Below, in pieces: positions 1 to 10,024 of a stretch of DNA of 64,000 nt. The notes under the pieces were generated by a model that was not told the origin of the DNA, made no database searches, and saw only the letters and a program-made list of their open reading frames with translations. Position 1 is the stretch's first letter. Each line of letters opens with the position of its first letter. This DNA comes from Rhodanobacteraceae bacterium. GTDB taxonomy: Bacteria; Pseudomonadota; Gammaproteobacteria; Xanthomonadales; Rhodanobacteraceae. The stretch lies in NCBI GenBank assembly GCA_016790075.1, contig JAEUPP010000049.1:94636-158635 (forward strand), written 5' to 3'. The translations under genes were made by a program, and so were the position numbers.

Positions 1-487
1 TGCCTTCGCGTGTGCCTACCCAGATCCGGCCCGGAGCGTCAACCTGAAGTGCGGCGATGCTGTTGCCGCGTTGCGTGGACGCGCGGCTGCCAAGCGGAAT
101 CGGCAACACTTCGCCGGTTCGCGGATCAAGCCTTGCAAGGCCTTTGGTGTTGGTTCCTGCCCAGATACGGCCCTGGGGATCTTCTGCGATCGCGGTTACG
201 AAGCTTTCCGGCAAGCTGTCGCTGTGTCCAGGCTTCTGCTCGAACACGCGGAACGTGTAGCCGTCATAGCGGTGCAGCCCCCCCTGGGTTGCGATCCAGA
301 TAAATCCAGCCCGATCCTGCAGCAGTGCGCTGACCGTATTCTGCTGTAAGCCCTGCTCACTGCCGAGGTTGTTGAAATAGAAGCTGCGCTGGGCGGCGTG
401 AGCGCCAATACACAGCAGCAACAGGCACGCCAGCAGGCAGAAGGTACTTGCGCGCCGTGCTCCTCTAAGGTTTCGCCAGAGTTCCAC
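1..487 (-). CDS. Two-component-regulator propeller sensor protein, 5' part only
   Basis: Partial gene entering from the left edge; 162 N-terminal residues are visible. The GTG start at 487 follows a GGGGGAGG ribosome site and begins MELWRNLRG, followed by a hydrophobic export signal (about residues 15-31, ending near GAHA). The mature part carries periplasmic propeller repeats: FIWIATQGGLHRYDG (62-76), RIWAGTNTKGLARLD (107-121) and RIWVGTREG (154-162). In Xanthomonadales such ligand-binding propellers usually precede a membrane helix and a GGDEF or histidine-kinase output domain; that part lies outside the window, so the output is unknown. The propeller assignment is from visible repeats; a signalling role is family knowledge. 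Confidence 0.8.
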   Translation of the reverse strand, partial: MELWRNLRGARRASTFCLLACLLLLCIGAHAAQRSFYFNNLGSEQGLQQNTVSALLQDRAGFIWIATQGGLHRYDGYTFRVFEQKPGHSDSLPESFVTAIAEDPQGRIWAGTNTKGLARLDPRTGEVLPIPLGSRASTQRGNSIAALQVDAPGRIWVGTREG

Positions 488-805
488 GCAGCGCGCCTCC
501 CCCGTGACAGCCGCCGGGCCAGTGTAGGCGCAAGCCACAGCCGTAACTAGATGCACCGTTTCGCTGGTCGGTGACTCCAACCTGGCTCTGTCCCGGGTAG
601 TTTTCCGTTGCTGAACGTTAGGCCGGCGCTTTGCGACGCAGTACGTTCCCGGTGGCGCCTGGCCGGGGTCTCGGGCCCAGGTCTCGCCCGGTGTGGTCCG
701 GGATTGTGCGCCACGGTTGTTTACTTGCTCTGAGCGTTGAGCGGAGAGATAGTCATCGGACTCAGATTTTGCTCGTTTATGACGTCTCGCAGGGGGAGAT
801 CAGTC
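488..805. other. Intergenic region, no gene recognised
   Basis: This 318-base stretch separates the leftward sensor gene from the rightward acetyltransferase-like gene. Short open frames here show no family resemblance. It should hold two divergent promoters, but I could not place convincing -35/-10 pairs. The only clear signal is the AGGGGGAG ribosome site at about 791-798 serving the ATG at 806. Confidence 0.5.
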
Positions 806-1654
806 ATGGCAGCCAGTCCGGCAGGACTTGATATTGGCGATAGGGCAGAGGTCGCGTTTCCAGGCGTTTCTGCCACTTTTTTTTCGAGCTGGCGTATCCG
901 TTGGTTCTGGCGTTGGCAGGCATGGCGTCTGCGCAAGGTCTGCGGCCACGAAACGAGCCACGGTGTCGTGCTTTACGACAGTGTGCATGCGCTTGATCAG
1001 CTCGGCTATTTCGATGAATTCTGCGAGCTTCATCTGCAGCTCATGCGCGAGTCGGGGGCGCTGGGTGCGGATGGGCCAGCCGGATTCTCGCAGCGCCTGC
1101 GGCGCGAGCTCCACGGCGATTGTGTGATGGCGCTGCTTGGCGCACCCGACGGCCGTCCGGCCGGTTACGCCTGGGCGCGCAGCGGATCGCTGTCGCAGGC
1201 CCTGCAGCATTATCAGCAGGTTCGTGCGCTAAGCCATCTGAGCGGTGACGACTGGGCCGTCTTTGAACGCCGCGCACGCGCGGGCAGCGCCCGCGTACTT
1301 GCGATATACGGCATAGGCCTTTCGCCGCGTTACCGCAAAGGGTTTGCGCCGCTCAAGCAGTTGCTCAAGCCGCTGTTTGAGCTCGGTCTGCGGCAGGGCG
1401 GCGCGTGCGCCATCTGGTGGGCGCCACGTGCAAGCGCCTTGCATGCCCTGTCGTTGGGCCTGGGGGCCAGAACGTTACTGGAAACGCCACGTGTGGTGGG
1501 ACTCATGCTGCCGGACATACGGCCGCTGGCACGGGTTTTTTCCGCGCTGCCGGCCAGCGCCATCGCTGCGTTGATTGCGCGTGTGGCACCGCCGAGGCCG
1601 TTGTTGCGCCCGCGCGCAGCGCCCCGGCAGGGGAGCCGCCAGGCGGCCGCCTAG
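806..1654 (+). CDS. Putative GNAT-like acyltransferase / hypothetical protein
   Basis: 282-residue protein. I chose ATG 806 because AGGGGGAG lies 7 bases upstream; an in-frame start at 737 lacks a comparable site and would add an unlikely leader. No exact family is recognised. The segment YGIGLSPRYRKGFAPLKQLL followed by an alpha/beta C-terminal half resembles the acetyl-CoA-binding part of GNAT enzymes, which is the only functional hint. There is no signal peptide, and the C-terminus is basic and low complexity (RPRAAPRQGSRQAAA). It stands alone between a divergent sensor gene and transketolase. Treat the function as unknown, with a GNAT fold as a weak inference. Confidence 0.6.
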   Translation: MAASPAGLDIGDRAEVAFPGVSATFFSSWRIRWFWRWQAWRLRKVCGHETSHGVVLYDSVHALDQLGYFDEFCELHLQLMRESGALGADGPAGFSQRLRRELHGDCVMALLGAPDGRPAGYAWARSGSLSQALQHYQQVRALSHLSGDDWAVFERRARAGSARVLAIYGIGLSPRYRKGFAPLKQLLKPLFELGLRQGGACAIWWAPRASALHALSLGLGARTLLETPRVVGLMLPDIRPLARVFSALPASAIAALIARVAPPRPLLRPRAAPRQGSRQAAA

Positions 1655-1684
1655 CGCGCAGTAGATCGGGCCCGGGCAGCAGGA

Positions 1685-1708
1685 AATGTCGCCACCCTTG
1701 GCGACATT
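1685..1708 (+). terminator. Hairpin between the 806-1654 gene and tkt
   Basis: Perfect 10-bp inverted repeat AATGTCGCCA / TGGCGACATT around a 4-base CCCT loop, 31 bases after the upstream stop codon. No T-run follows, so it may be an RNA stabiliser or a weak terminator rather than a canonical intrinsic terminator. Confidence 0.4.
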
Positions 1709-1810
1709 CCGCGGCGCTTGGGTGACAATACCGCCCTTTGTGCCAGCCCCGCCCTGCCACGGGCGTGATACGGGCTGCCGCCACCGTTTTCTTTTCGCCG
1801 GGTCTGCCCA

Positions 1811-3808
1811 ATGTCCAGTCGTCTTGAACTTGCCAACGCCATCCGCGCGCTGTCCATGGATGCGGTCGAAGCTGCCAAATCCGGTCATCCGGGCATGCCC
1901 ATGGGCATGGCCGATATCGCCGAGGTGCTTTGGAACGATTTCCTGAGCCACAACCCCAAGAACCCGCAGTGGTTCAACCGTGATCGCTTCGTCCTGTCGA
2001 ATGGTCACGGCTCGATGCTGCTGTATTCCCTGCTGCATCTGACGGGCTACGATCTGCCGATCAGCGAGCTCAAGAATTTCCGCCAGTTGCATTCGCGGAC
2101 GGCGGGCCATCCTGAACGCCACGAGACACCCGGCGTAGAGACCACCACCGGACCACTGGGGCAGGGACTTGCCAATGCGGTCGGCATGGCGCTCGCGGAA
2201 AAGGTGCTGGCGGCCCGCTTTAACCGCGTCGATTTTCCGGTCGTCGACCACTACACCTATGTGTTTCTCGGCGACGGCTGCCTGATGGAAGGCATCTCGC
2301 ACGAGGCCTGCTCGTTGGCCGGCACGCTCAAGCTCGGCAAACTCGTTGCACTGTACGATGACAACAACATCTCCATCGACGGCAAGGTCGGCGGCTGGTT
2401 CACCGACGATACGGCCAAACGTTTTGAAGCCTATGGCTGGGAAGTCATACGCGATGTGGACGGACATAACCCTGAAGCGATCAAGGCGGCGATCGTCTCG
2501 GCCGGTGTCGATGCCGACAAGCCGACCCTGATTTGCTGCAAGACCATCATTGGCTACGGTGCGCCGAACAAGCAGAACACCGAAGGTGCACATGGCGCGC
2601 CGCTGGGCAAGGATGAAATCGCGCTTGCGCGTGAGAAGCTGGGCTGGAGCCACGCGCCCTTCGTGGTTCCCGATCATGTATACGACGCCTGGAACGCCGA
2701 AGCCAGGGGCGCCGAGCGCGAGACGCGCTGGAATGCGCTGTTTGCGCGCTATCGCAACGTGCACCCAGACCTTGCTGCCGAGTTCGAGCGCCGCGTCAAC
2801 GGCGAACTGCCGGGCGGCTGGGCTGCGCACGCGGATGCCTACATTGCAAAGCTGCAGGCCGAAGGTCCGGTCGTCGCCTCGCGCAAGGCCTCGCAGATGG
2901 CGCTTGACGCCTTTGCGCCGAAGCTGCCGGAATTGATCGGCGGTTCTGCGGACCTGGCGCATTCCAATCTTACTTTGTGGAAAGGTTCCAAAGACGTCAA
3001 TTCCGGCGACGCCAGCGCGAACTACATCTATTTCGGCGTGCGTGAATTCGGCATGACCGCGATCGCCAATGGCATGGCCCTGCACGGCGGTTTCATTCCG
3101 TACGATGCGACTTTCCTGGTGTTCTCCGACTACGCGCGCAATGCCGTGCGCATGTCGGCGCTTATTCCGGCCCATGCGATTCACGTCTACACGCACGACT
3201 CTATCGGCCTGGGAGAGGACGGCCCTACGCATCAACCGATCGAGCATCTGGCCAGCCTGCGCTACATCCCGAACAATCGCGTCTGGCGTCCCTGCGACGC
3301 CGTCGAGTCTGCGGTCAGCTGGAAGGCCGCGATAGAGCGCAAGAGTGGTCCTTCCTGTCTGGTGTTCTCGCGCCAGAACCTGCAGCACCAGCTACGAACG
3401 AACGAGCAGGTCGCCGACATTGCCCGCGGCGGTTACGTGCTCAGCGACCCGAACGATGCGAAATTCCAGGCTGTTCTGATCGCCACCGGTTCGGAGGTCG
3501 GCCTTGCCATGGATGCCATGCGTACGCTGGAGCAGCAGGGCGTGCGCGTACGCGTCGTGTCGATGCCGTGTACCGAACAGTTCGATGCGCAGCCAGCCGA
3601 GTATCGCGAGGCCGTGCTGCCGTCGTGGTGTCGTGCACGCGTCGCGATCGAGGCCGCGCATCCGGATTTCTGGCGCAAATACGTCGGCTTCGATGGCGAC
3701 GTGATCGGCATCGCGAGCTTCGGCGCGTCGGCACCGGCCGACAAGCTGTACGCCCATTTCGGCTTTACGGTCGAGCGCATCGTCGAGGCGGTGAAGGCGC
3801 GGATCTGA
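1811..3808 (+). CDS. tkt: Transketolase
   Basis: 665 residues, the normal length for bacterial transketolase. It transfers two-carbon ketol units between sugar phosphates in the pentose phosphate pathway, using thiamine diphosphate and Mg2+ in the cytosol. Visible signatures are [17 protein letters not shown] near the N-terminus, the [13 protein letters not shown] cofactor-binding motif with a downstream DDNNISIDG, and [16 protein letters not shown] in the pyrimidine-binding domain. ATG 1811 gives the family N-terminus ([20 protein letters not shown]). Only one base separates its stop from the fpr start, so the two are co-transcribed. Both concern central carbon flux or NADPH redox balance. 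Confidence 0.97.
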   Translation: MSSRLELANAIRALSMDAVEAAKSGHPGMPMGMADIAEVLWNDFLSHNPKNPQWFNRDRFVLSNGHGSMLLYSLLHLTGYDLPISELKNFRQLHSRTAGHPERHETPGVETTTGPLGQGLANAVGMALAEKVLAARFNRVDFPVVDHYTYVFLGDGCLMEGISHEACSLAGTLKLGKLVALYDDNNISIDGKVGGWFTDDTAKRFEAYGWEVIRDVDGHNPEAIKAAIVSAGVDADKPTLICCKTIIGYGAPNKQNTEGAHGAPLGKDEIALAREKLGWSHAPFVVPDHVYDAWNAEARGAERETRWNALFARYRNVHPDLAAEFERRVNGELPGGWAAHADAYIAKLQAEGPVVASRKASQMALDAFAPKLPELIGGSADLAHSNLTLWKGSKDVNSGDASANYIYFGVREFGMTAIANGMALHGGFIPYDATFLVFSDYARNAVRMSALIPAHAIHVYTHDSIGLGEDGPTHQPIEHLASLRYIPNNRVWRPCDAVESAVSWKAAIERKSGPSCLVFSRQNLQHQLRTNEQVADIARGGYVLSDPNDAKFQAVLIATGSEVGLAMDAMRTLEQQGVRVRVVSMPCTEQFDAQPAEYREAVLPSWCRARVAIEAAHPDFWRKYVGFDGDVIGIASFGASAPADKLYAHFGFTVERIVEAVKARI

Positions 3809-3809
3809 G

Positions 3810-4586
3810 ATGGCGGCATTTGAAACGGAACACGTGCTGGATGTGCGGCACTGGAACGAGCACTTGTTCAGCTTTACCTGCACGCGGGATGCCGGGCTGC
3901 GCTTTGAGAACGGCCAGTTCCTGATGATAGGTCTGCCGGTCGATGGCCGGCCGCTGGTCCGCGCCTACAGCGTGGCAAGCGCGAACTACGAGGAGCATCT
4001 GGAGTTCTTCAGCATCAAGGTGCCCAACGGTCCGCTGACCTCGCGTCTGCAGCACCTCAGGCAGGGTGACGAGATCCTGATCAGCCGCAAGCCTACGGGC
4101 ACGCTGCTGCTGCATGATCTCAAGCCTGCAAAGCACTTGTATCTGCTGTCGACGGGAACGGGTCTGGCGCCGTTCCTGTCGCTGATCCGCGATCCGGAAA
4201 CTTATGAGCGCTTCGACAAGGTTGTGCTGACACATGGCGTGCGGCATGTGAACGACCTCGCCTATCGCGACTACATAGAGCGTGAGCTGACGCAGCACGA
4301 ATACCTTGGCGAGATGGTGCGCGAAAAGCTGATCTACTACCCGGCTGTGACGCGCGAGCCCTTCCACAACCAGGGCCGTCTCGACGCCCTGCTGGCCAGC
4401 GGCAAACTTGGCGCCGATATCGGCCTGCCGCCGCTGGACCCGGCCAACGACCGTGCAATGATCTGCGGCAGCCCGGCCATGCTCGGTTCGCTGTCGGAAT
4501 TGCTCGACCGTCGCGGTTTCGTCGTGTCACCGCGTATAGGCACGCCGGGCGACTATGTGATTGAGCGCGCGTTCGTCGAAAAGTAA
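3810..4586 (+). CDS. fpr: Ferredoxin--NADP reductase
   Basis: 258 residues, matching bacterial Fpr-type flavoenzymes that move electrons between NADPH and ferredoxin or flavodoxin. The FAD-binding signature is RAYSVAS (about residues 51-57), and the NADP-binding domain has STGTGLAPFLSLIRDPETYE and the late ICGSPAML motif. The C-terminal extension ends YVIERAFVEK, close to the family's usual VEKAFVE(K) tail. The ATG follows the tkt stop by one base, so translation is probably coupled. The pairing with transketolase suggests linked NADPH production and use; that link is inference. Confidence 0.93.
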   Translation: MAAFETEHVLDVRHWNEHLFSFTCTRDAGLRFENGQFLMIGLPVDGRPLVRAYSVASANYEEHLEFFSIKVPNGPLTSRLQHLRQGDEILISRKPTGTLLLHDLKPAKHLYLLSTGTGLAPFLSLIRDPETYERFDKVVLTHGVRHVNDLAYRDYIERELTQHEYLGEMVREKLIYYPAVTREPFHNQGRLDALLASGKLGADIGLPPLDPANDRAMICGSPAMLGSLSELLDRRGFVVSPRIGTPGDYVIERAFVEK

Positions 4587-4729
4587 ACACGCGTAGCGTC
4601 AGGCGGTGGATCGCAATGCGCGCAAGCGGCAGGGCAAAGGACATGATTCCGACTGGCGGTGTGGCGGGCGGGTGCGCGCCGGCAGCGACTTTCGCTTAGG
4701 CTTGGCGGGTCTTCAACGTTGGAATCGCC

Positions 4730-5578
4730 ATGCGTACGCTCGCTTTTTCTCTGATTGCCGCCGCCGCGCTAACGGCGGCTGCGCCCGTTGTTGCAAACGA
4801 AGTTTCTGTCGATCCCTCGTTCCTGGATGGCTTCGAGAGTCCTGCCGGAAACGTCTTCCGCCTGGGGATGCTGGCGTTGCGCGACCCGCACGTGTTCGTG
4901 CCGGTGTCGATTGGTCCGATCACACTCTGCAGCGACGTGACTGACACCGCGAGCGTAGGGCTTAACGCGCAGATCGCCGCAAGCCTCGCCGCTGATGCCG
5001 ATAGCAATGGGCGCTACGATTCAAGCCCGTTGCTTGTGTTTGACGTACTGCGCGGTGACGGGGCGCGCGCCCATGTGGCTAGCCGTGACGGGGATTGCGG
5101 TGTCGCAACGCCTTTGCAGTGCACACCGGGTACGCTGGCTGCGACCCGGCGCAACTACCAGGCTTTCACGTTGACTGGCAGCGATCGTTGCATTGAGCCG
5201 TTGCCGGGAACGACCAGCACCTGGTCCGGCGGTGTACCGGTGCCCCTGCCTGGTGGCCTCTGTTATGCAACGACCCTGGCCGATCTTGTGTTGAGCACCG
5301 GTACGTTTGCGGTACCGCTATTCGACACGAAGTTCGGGGCGCCGCTGCCCGCGACCAGCGGTTCGACCGGGGGTGGTCTGATGCGTGGCTTCCTGCGTGC
5401 GAGTGATGCCGCCGCCATCAGCGTGCCGGTGAATGGCACGCCGCGGCCCCTGGCGTCGCTGCTGCCGGGTGGTGCCGGAAGTTGCCAGGCCAACGTGCCG
5501 GGCGGCGTTGATACCTGGAATGGCGAGACAGGCTGGTGGCTCTACTTCGAGTACCGGCAGGATGCGGCGGCGCTGTGA
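4730..5578 (+). CDS. Exported protein of unknown function
   Basis: 282 residues with a classical signal peptide (MRTLAFSLIAAAALTAAAPVVA, cleavage before NEVS). The mature protein has several cysteines (for example CSDV, DGDCGV, LQCTPG, DRCIEP, GLCYA, SCQAN), consistent with disulfides in the periplasm or outside the cell. Straight after cleavage it carries DPSFLDGFES, reminiscent of the short F-x-(D/N)GF-E element seen on many exported Lysobacteraceae proteins, here at the N- rather than the C-terminus. No enzymatic motif is recognised. It converges with the phosphatase gene on the other strand with a single base between stops. A type II secretion substrate is possible but unproven. Confidence 0.8.
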   Translation: MRTLAFSLIAAAALTAAAPVVANEVSVDPSFLDGFESPAGNVFRLGMLALRDPHVFVPVSIGPITLCSDVTDTASVGLNAQIAASLAADADSNGRYDSSPLLVFDVLRGDGARAHVASRDGDCGVATPLQCTPGTLAATRRNYQAFTLTGSDRCIEPLPGTTSTWSGGVPVPLPGGLCYATTLADLVLSTGTFAVPLFDTKFGAPLPATSGSTGGGLMRGFLRASDAAAISVPVNGTPRPLASLLPGGAGSCQANVPGGVDTWNGETGWWLYFEYRQDAAAL

Positions 5579-5579
5579 T

Positions 5580-6251
5580 TCAGCATGCCGCCGCCTGGGC
5601 GGCGCAGCGCGTCGCTTGCAGCAGGGTCGCCAGTTCCCGCGGCGTTGTCGCGATCGCATCGGCACCTGCCCGCGCGAGTTCCTCGTAGCTGCCGAAGCCC
5701 CAGGTTACCCCGATGCCGCGCACGCCGTTGCTGCGTGCTCCCTCGATATCGAAATGGCGATCGCCGATCATGACGGCCTGTTGCGCAGTTGCACTGAAAT
5801 CCACGAGGGCTCGCCCGATCATTTGCGCCTTCTCGGAGTGCTGGCCGTCGCCGCCTGGGCCGTAGACGGCGCGAAAATGCTGTCCGAACGGCAAGTGATC
5901 GACGATGCGCCTGGCCTGGGTCAGCATCTTGGTCGTAACGATTGCGAGTGTGTTCCCGTCGGCGGCGAGCGACTCGACCAGCTCGGCGATGCCTGCATAG
6001 ACCTCGTGCTCACGCCAGCCCTGCGAGTCGAAACGTTCACGGTAATACGCGACGGCTTGCTCAATGCGCGCCGGGTCGTTGCCGATGATCGTGGGAAAGC
6101 TCTGCCGCAATGGCGGGCCTATCCAGCGGCGCAGTTCCTCCAGCGGCGGTGCTGCATGGCCGAGCCGGTCGAACGCGTGCCGTAGCGAGCCGACAATGCC
6201 GGCTTCGGAATGAATCAGGGTGCCATCGAGATCAAACAGGACGAGCTGCAT
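5580..6251 (-). CDS. gph: HAD-family phosphatase, phosphoglycolate-phosphatase-like
   Basis: 223 residues. ATG 6251 starts MQLVLFDLDGTLIHSEAG, placing HAD motif I (DxDGT) at the expected extreme N-terminus; upstream in-frame codons give a low-complexity leader and were rejected. Motif II is the Thr in AIVTTK, motif III the Lys in HSEKAQMIG, and motif IV VMIGDRHFDIEGA. The helical cap domain lies between motifs I and II. The family dephosphorylates small phosphosugars; phosphoglycolate is the usual annotation but specificity cannot be read from sequence, and pyrophosphatase or another phosphosugar activity is possible. Confidence 0.85.
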   Translation of the reverse strand: MQLVLFDLDGTLIHSEAGIVGSLRHAFDRLGHAAPPLEELRRWIGPPLRQSFPTIIGNDPARIEQAVAYYRERFDSQGWREHEVYAGIAELVESLAADGNTLAIVTTKMLTQARRIVDHLPFGQHFRAVYGPGGDGQHSEKAQMIGRALVDFSATAQQAVMIGDRHFDIEGARSNGVRGIGVTWGFGSYEELARAGADAIATTPRELATLLQATRCAAQAAAC

Positions 6252-6540
6252 GCGGAGGCCCGGTATTGGAGAGCCCCCCATGGTGGCGACGTCGGCAGTC
6301 GGCGGCAACCCTGTGCGCCTGGCATCTGCGATCTGCGACAGGCGGGCTCCGTAGCAGCGGGTTGTGCCCGCGCCGTCGCGGGAGAGCGCTGCGTGATTTC
6401 GCCGCTGAAAACGCGGTGAAAGAACAAGCTCCTGCGGCACGCGACGATGACGTGCTAACCCCTGCTGCTTGCCGTGCCGATGCGGGCCGCGATTGTCGGA
6501 TGCGGTCGCCCGCTGTGCTGTTGTTCGGGCTAAGCGCTAT

Positions 6541-7935
6541 CTACTGGAAGTTGCCGCGGAAGATCACGTCATTGCCGCCGCTACCGCGCGTGATGCTGAT
6601 GCGGAAGCCCTCCGCTGTCGCGGCATCGACGCTGACGGTAAAAGCGTTATTCGGCGCAGCCCAGGTTTCACCGACCTTGAACATCGAGCCCTCATTGTTC
6701 GCCACGTTGGCCGGTGGCGAGGTCGCGTCGACGCTCCAGGCGGGTTCGGAACGTGTCGTATTGACCGAATGAATGATCACCGCATCGCCGGCGAGGCTGG
6801 CCTCGTACTTGCCGCCACGCTTGCGCGCCTCGATGGTGTAGTACTGCGTAGTTGGCGCGCCCGCAGCCCGCACTATGATCATCTGCAGGTTGGTGGATCC
6901 GATCAGGCTGGCGCGATCCAGCAGCAGGCCGGGATAACTGCCGTCGGTATCGATGGTGCGCTTGCGGGCTGCGTCGATGAAGACCAGCCTGTCGCGGGAC
7001 CAGACACTGATGTGTTTGGCGATCCGGCCGTAGGTCGTATCGGTCGCGGCATTGCTCCAGGCGTCGCTCATGACGTCCCAGGGGTTGTCATAGGGGTCGC
7101 TGTCGCCGTCGGAATTGTTTGCGTGCGGCAGGCCGTAGGCATGACCCATTTCGTGACTGAGCGGGGCCGAGTTGTTGAACGACCACGGCGGGTTCCAGGT
7201 CGAGCTCCAGCATTTGTTGATGCCGTCCAGGGTTGCGCAGCGGCTGCCGCCCCAGGCGAAACCGTCGAGATCGCCGTTGAACATCATGTTGACACCTTGC
7301 AAGCCCCCGTTCGCGGCGAAATTTACCGATGCATTCGCGGCAGCAGTGCAGTCGTCAAACAGCTTGTTGAGGTTGGCGGAACCGCCGGCAGGCACATAGA
7401 ACGAGCGCGGCTGCGGCAAGGTAAACCAGCCATAAGCGGCGCTGCCGACGAGGTTGATCTTGTTATAGGAAACTTCGCGCCAGTAGTGGTCGAGCTCGCC
7501 CGGATTGTTGCCGTACTGGCCGGTGAAGAAACTTAGCGGCTTCTGCTCGGTTGCGATGTCGCTGAATTTGCACAGTAGTGTCGCCCAGACCGTGGTTCCG
7601 GCGACATCGGGTTGAATGCTGCTGCGTTCGGTGTCGGCGGAGACGATGGCCTGCACCGCCAGACCTTGCGGCGTCGCCGGACCGCCGAGTTCCACTGCAA
7701 CACGCTTGCCGGCCAGTGCGTAGACATCGCCGGCTCCGACGCGCGCCTGTGCGGGATCAAGCGCATAACGCAGCCCGGCAGCATCGACCAGGGTCACGCG
7801 GAACTGGCTGCCCAGGCCTGCGGTCGGGTCCGAGTCGCCCCAGGTCAGTTCGAGGCGTCCCTCAATTGGTGCGGCAAAAGCCTCGCTGCAGAACAGCAGC
7901 GCACAAAGGGACAGCAGACGGGAGGGCGACGACAT
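6541..7935 (-). CDS. Secreted metzincin-like zinc metalloprotease
   Basis: 464 residues from ATG 7935, which gives a clean signal peptide (MSSPSRLLSLCALLFCSEAFA before APIEG); a GTG at 7983 would bury it. The zinc site SHEMGHAYGLPH supplies the HExxHxxGxxH ligands (His261, Glu262, His265, His271) and NPWDVMSD provides the Met-turn of metzincins. An N-terminal beta-rich propeptide-like region (about residues 22-130) precedes the catalytic part. The C-terminus ends NDVIFRGNFQ, resembling the short aromatic tail common on exported Lysobacteraceae proteins. With a type II secretion operon 10 kb away, an extracellular protease is a natural inference. The exact peptidase family is not settled. Confidence 0.85.
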   Translation of the reverse strand: MSSPSRLLSLCALLFCSEAFAAPIEGRLELTWGDSDPTAGLGSQFRVTLVDAAGLRYALDPAQARVGAGDVYALAGKRVAVELGGPATPQGLAVQAIVSADTERSSIQPDVAGTTVWATLLCKFSDIATEQKPLSFFTGQYGNNPGELDHYWREVSYNKINLVGSAAYGWFTLPQPRSFYVPAGGSANLNKLFDDCTAAANASVNFAANGGLQGVNMMFNGDLDGFAWGGSRCATLDGINKCWSSTWNPPWSFNNSAPLSHEMGHAYGLPHANNSDGDSDPYDNPWDVMSDAWSNAATDTTYGRIAKHISVWSRDRLVFIDAARKRTIDTDGSYPGLLLDRASLIGSTNLQMIIVRAAGAPTTQYYTIEARKRGGKYEASLAGDAVIIHSVNTTRSEPAWSVDATSPPANVANNEGSMFKVGETWAAPNNAFTVSVDAATAEGFRISITRGSGGNDVIFRGNFQ

Positions 7936-8018
7936 GGGGAGGACAGCCTGCAGATACGATGGGCCGAACTTAGCGGCCCACACCTTCGCAGACTGTTAAT
8001 CCGTAGCCGAATTTGGCA

Positions 8019-8045
8019 GCGGGAGCGTTCTGCGCACGCTCCCGC
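8019..8045 (-). terminator. Hairpin after pgk
   Basis: Perfect 10-bp inverted repeat GCGGGAGCGT / ACGCTCCCGC with a 7-base loop, 24 bases beyond the pgk stop in its direction of transcription and before the downstream protease gene. No U-run follows on the minus strand, so termination efficiency is uncertain. Confidence 0.5.
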
Positions 8046-8068
8046 CGATTAACGGTGAGCCCTACGGG

Positions 8069-9241
8069 TCAGCCGCGTGCTTTCAGCGCTGCGACGGCCG
8101 GCAGCTCCTTGCCTTCGAGGAACTCGAGGAAGGCGCCGCCGCCGGTAGATATGTAACTGATCTGAGCTTCGACCCCGTATTTCTCAACGGCGGCCAGCGT
8201 GTCGCCGCCGCCGGCGATGGAGAATGCCGGCGATGCGGCGATGGCCTTGGCCAAGGTCTCAGTGCCTTTGCCGAAGGCATCGAACTCGAACACGCCGACC
8301 GGGCCGTTCCAGACCACGCTGCCAGCCTTGGCGATCAGCGCCGCGTAGCTCGCCGCAGTTTGCGGACCTATATCGAGAATCATGTCGTCGGTGTTGATGG
8401 CGGCTACGGGCTTGACTGTTGCCGGCGCGTCCGCAGCAAATGCCGGCGCAACGACCACGTCAGTAGGAATTGGTACGTCTGCGCCGCGCGCCTTGGCTTC
8501 GGCCATGATGCGCTTGGCTGTCTCGATCAGATCGTTCTCGACCAGCGACTTGCCGACACCGTAGCCGCTTGCCGCGATAAAGGTATTGGCGATGCCCCCG
8601 CCGACGATGAGCTGGTCCACTTTACTGGTCAGTGTCTGCAGCAGTTCAAGCTTGGTGGATACCTTGGAGCCGGCAACGATGGCCAGCAGCGGGCGCTGCG
8701 GGTTTTCCAGCGCCTTGGCCAGTGCGTCGAGCTCGGCCATCAGCAAGGGGCCGCCACAGGCTACCTTGGCCGCGCGGATGGCGCCGTGGGTCGACGCCTG
8801 GGCGCGATGTGCCGTGCCGAAGGCATCCATTACATAGATGTCGCATAGCGCGGCGTATTTCGCGCTGAGGTCGGCCGAGTCCTTGCCTTCGCCGACGTTC
8901 ATGCGGCAGTTTTCCAGCAGCACCACTTCGCCGGGCGAGACCTCGACGCCATCGAGATAGTCACGCACCAAACGCACCTGTGCGCCCAGTGCCTGGCTGA
9001 GCCAGGCGGCAACCGGGGCGAGGGAGTCCGACGCGGAAAACTCCCCTTCGGTCGGTCGCCCCAGGTGTGAAGTCACCAGTACGGCGGCACCGGCATCGCG
9101 GGCGAGGCGTATGGTAGGCAGCGCCGCATCGAGACGTTGCGTTGCCGTAATACGGCCGTCCTTGATCGGTACATTGAGATCTTCACGGATCAGGACGCGC
9201 TTGCCGCGCAGGTCGAGGTCGGTCATGCGGAGTATGGACAT
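8069..9241 (-). CDS. pgk: Phosphoglycerate kinase
   Basis: 390 residues, standard for bacterial Pgk, which converts 1,3-bisphosphoglycerate and ADP to 3-phosphoglycerate and ATP in glycolysis. I chose ATG 9241 ([20 protein letters not shown]): GGAG lies 5 bases upstream, and xanthomonad Pgk proteins start with the same sequence. Key features are [23 protein letters not shown], the hinge/nucleotide region [11 protein letters not shown], the nucleotide-binding [18 protein letters not shown], and the terminal [16 protein letters not shown]. It is divergent from plsY, so the 9242-9382 region should hold both promoters. Confidence 0.97.
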   Translation of the reverse strand: MSILRMTDLDLRGKRVLIREDLNVPIKDGRITATQRLDAALPTIRLARDAGAAVLVTSHLGRPTEGEFSASDSLAPVAAWLSQALGAQVRLVRDYLDGVEVSPGEVVLLENCRMNVGEGKDSADLSAKYAALCDIYVMDAFGTAHRAQASTHGAIRAAKVACGGPLLMAELDALAKALENPQRPLLAIVAGSKVSTKLELLQTLTSKVDQLIVGGGIANTFIAASGYGVGKSLVENDLIETAKRIMAEAKARGADVPIPTDVVVAPAFAADAPATVKPVAAINTDDMILDIGPQTAASYAALIAKAGSVVWNGPVGVFEFDAFGKGTETLAKAIAASPAFSIAGGGDTLAAVEKYGVEAQISYISTGGGAFLEFLEGKELPAVAALKARG

Positions 9242-9382
9242 GGGGGCTCCGGGGCAGGGCGCAGACACAAAACTTGGATTACAGCGGCGCGCACCCTGCT
9301 TTGCAAATCGTGCAGCGTGCCGCGCCGCTGGCAGCCGGCTTGGATTAGGCTTTGCGCCCCTGTTTGCCGCCGTCCCTTCGCC

Positions 9383-10024
9383 ATGTTCGTGCTGATTGCC
9401 AAGGCCGTGTGCGCCTACGCGCTGGGTTCGATTTCCGGCAGCCTGCTGCTCGGTCGCCGCCTGGGTTTCGATATACGCGAGTCGGGCAGTGGCAATGCTG
9501 GCGGCACCAATGCGCTGCGTACGCGCGGCTGGCGTTTTGCGCTGGGCGTGGTCGCGATCGATGTCGGCAAAGGCGTGCTTGCGGTCTGGCTGGCGCTGCG
9601 GTTGCCGACGACTGCCGCCTCTCCCGGGCTCTATACCGAGGCTTTGGTCAGTGGCTTTGCCGCGGTGCTGGGGCATGTGTTTCCTGTGTTCTATGGCTTT
9701 CGCGGTGGCAAAGGTGCCGCGACCGTTGTCGGTACCCTCGCGGTGCTGTACCCGTTGGCGCTACTGCCGTTGCTGCTGGTCTGGCTGCTGTTGCTGGGCA
9801 GCACGGGCTATGTCGGGCTGGCTACCGTGACCGCGGGCCTGTGCTTCGTGCCGCTGCTCTGGTGGCTGGCGCCGCAGATCCCGGCACTGCACCTTTATGC
9901 AGCGGCCTGTGCATTGCTGCTGGTACTGACCCACGCCGGCAATCTCCGGCGCCTGTATCACGGTACGGAGCGACGTTTCGAGCGCGCGCGCGTACTGATC
10001 CGTCTGTTTGCCGGGCGCCGCTGA
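9383..10024 (+). CDS. plsY: Acyl-phosphate:glycerol-3-phosphate acyltransferase
   Basis: 213 residues. This inner-membrane enzyme uses acyl-phosphate to acylate glycerol-3-phosphate, the first step of phospholipid synthesis. All three PlsY motifs are visible: [29 protein letters not shown] and [17 protein letters not shown]. About five hydrophobic segments match the family topology. ATG 9383 gives the expected first helix ([22 protein letters not shown]); a longer in-frame extension reaches into the pgk promoter area and was rejected. The stop overlaps the birA start as TGATG. Confidence 0.95.
   Translation: MFVLIAKAVCAYALGSISGSLLLGRRLGFDIRESGSGNAGGTNALRTRGWRFALGVVAIDVGKGVLAVWLALRLPTTAASPGLYTEALVSGFAAVLGHVFPVFYGFRGGKGAATVVGTLAVLYPLALLPLLLVWLLLLGSTGYVGLATVTAGLCFVPLLWWLAPQIPALHLYAAACALLLVLTHAGNLRRLYHGTERRFERARVLIRLFAGRR

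Noticed and set aside
1475-3388. 637-codon open frame on the minus strand over tkt
   Set aside because: It is antisense to a clear transketolase. High GC leaves few stops in this frame, and the translation is Arg/His-rich without domain similarity.
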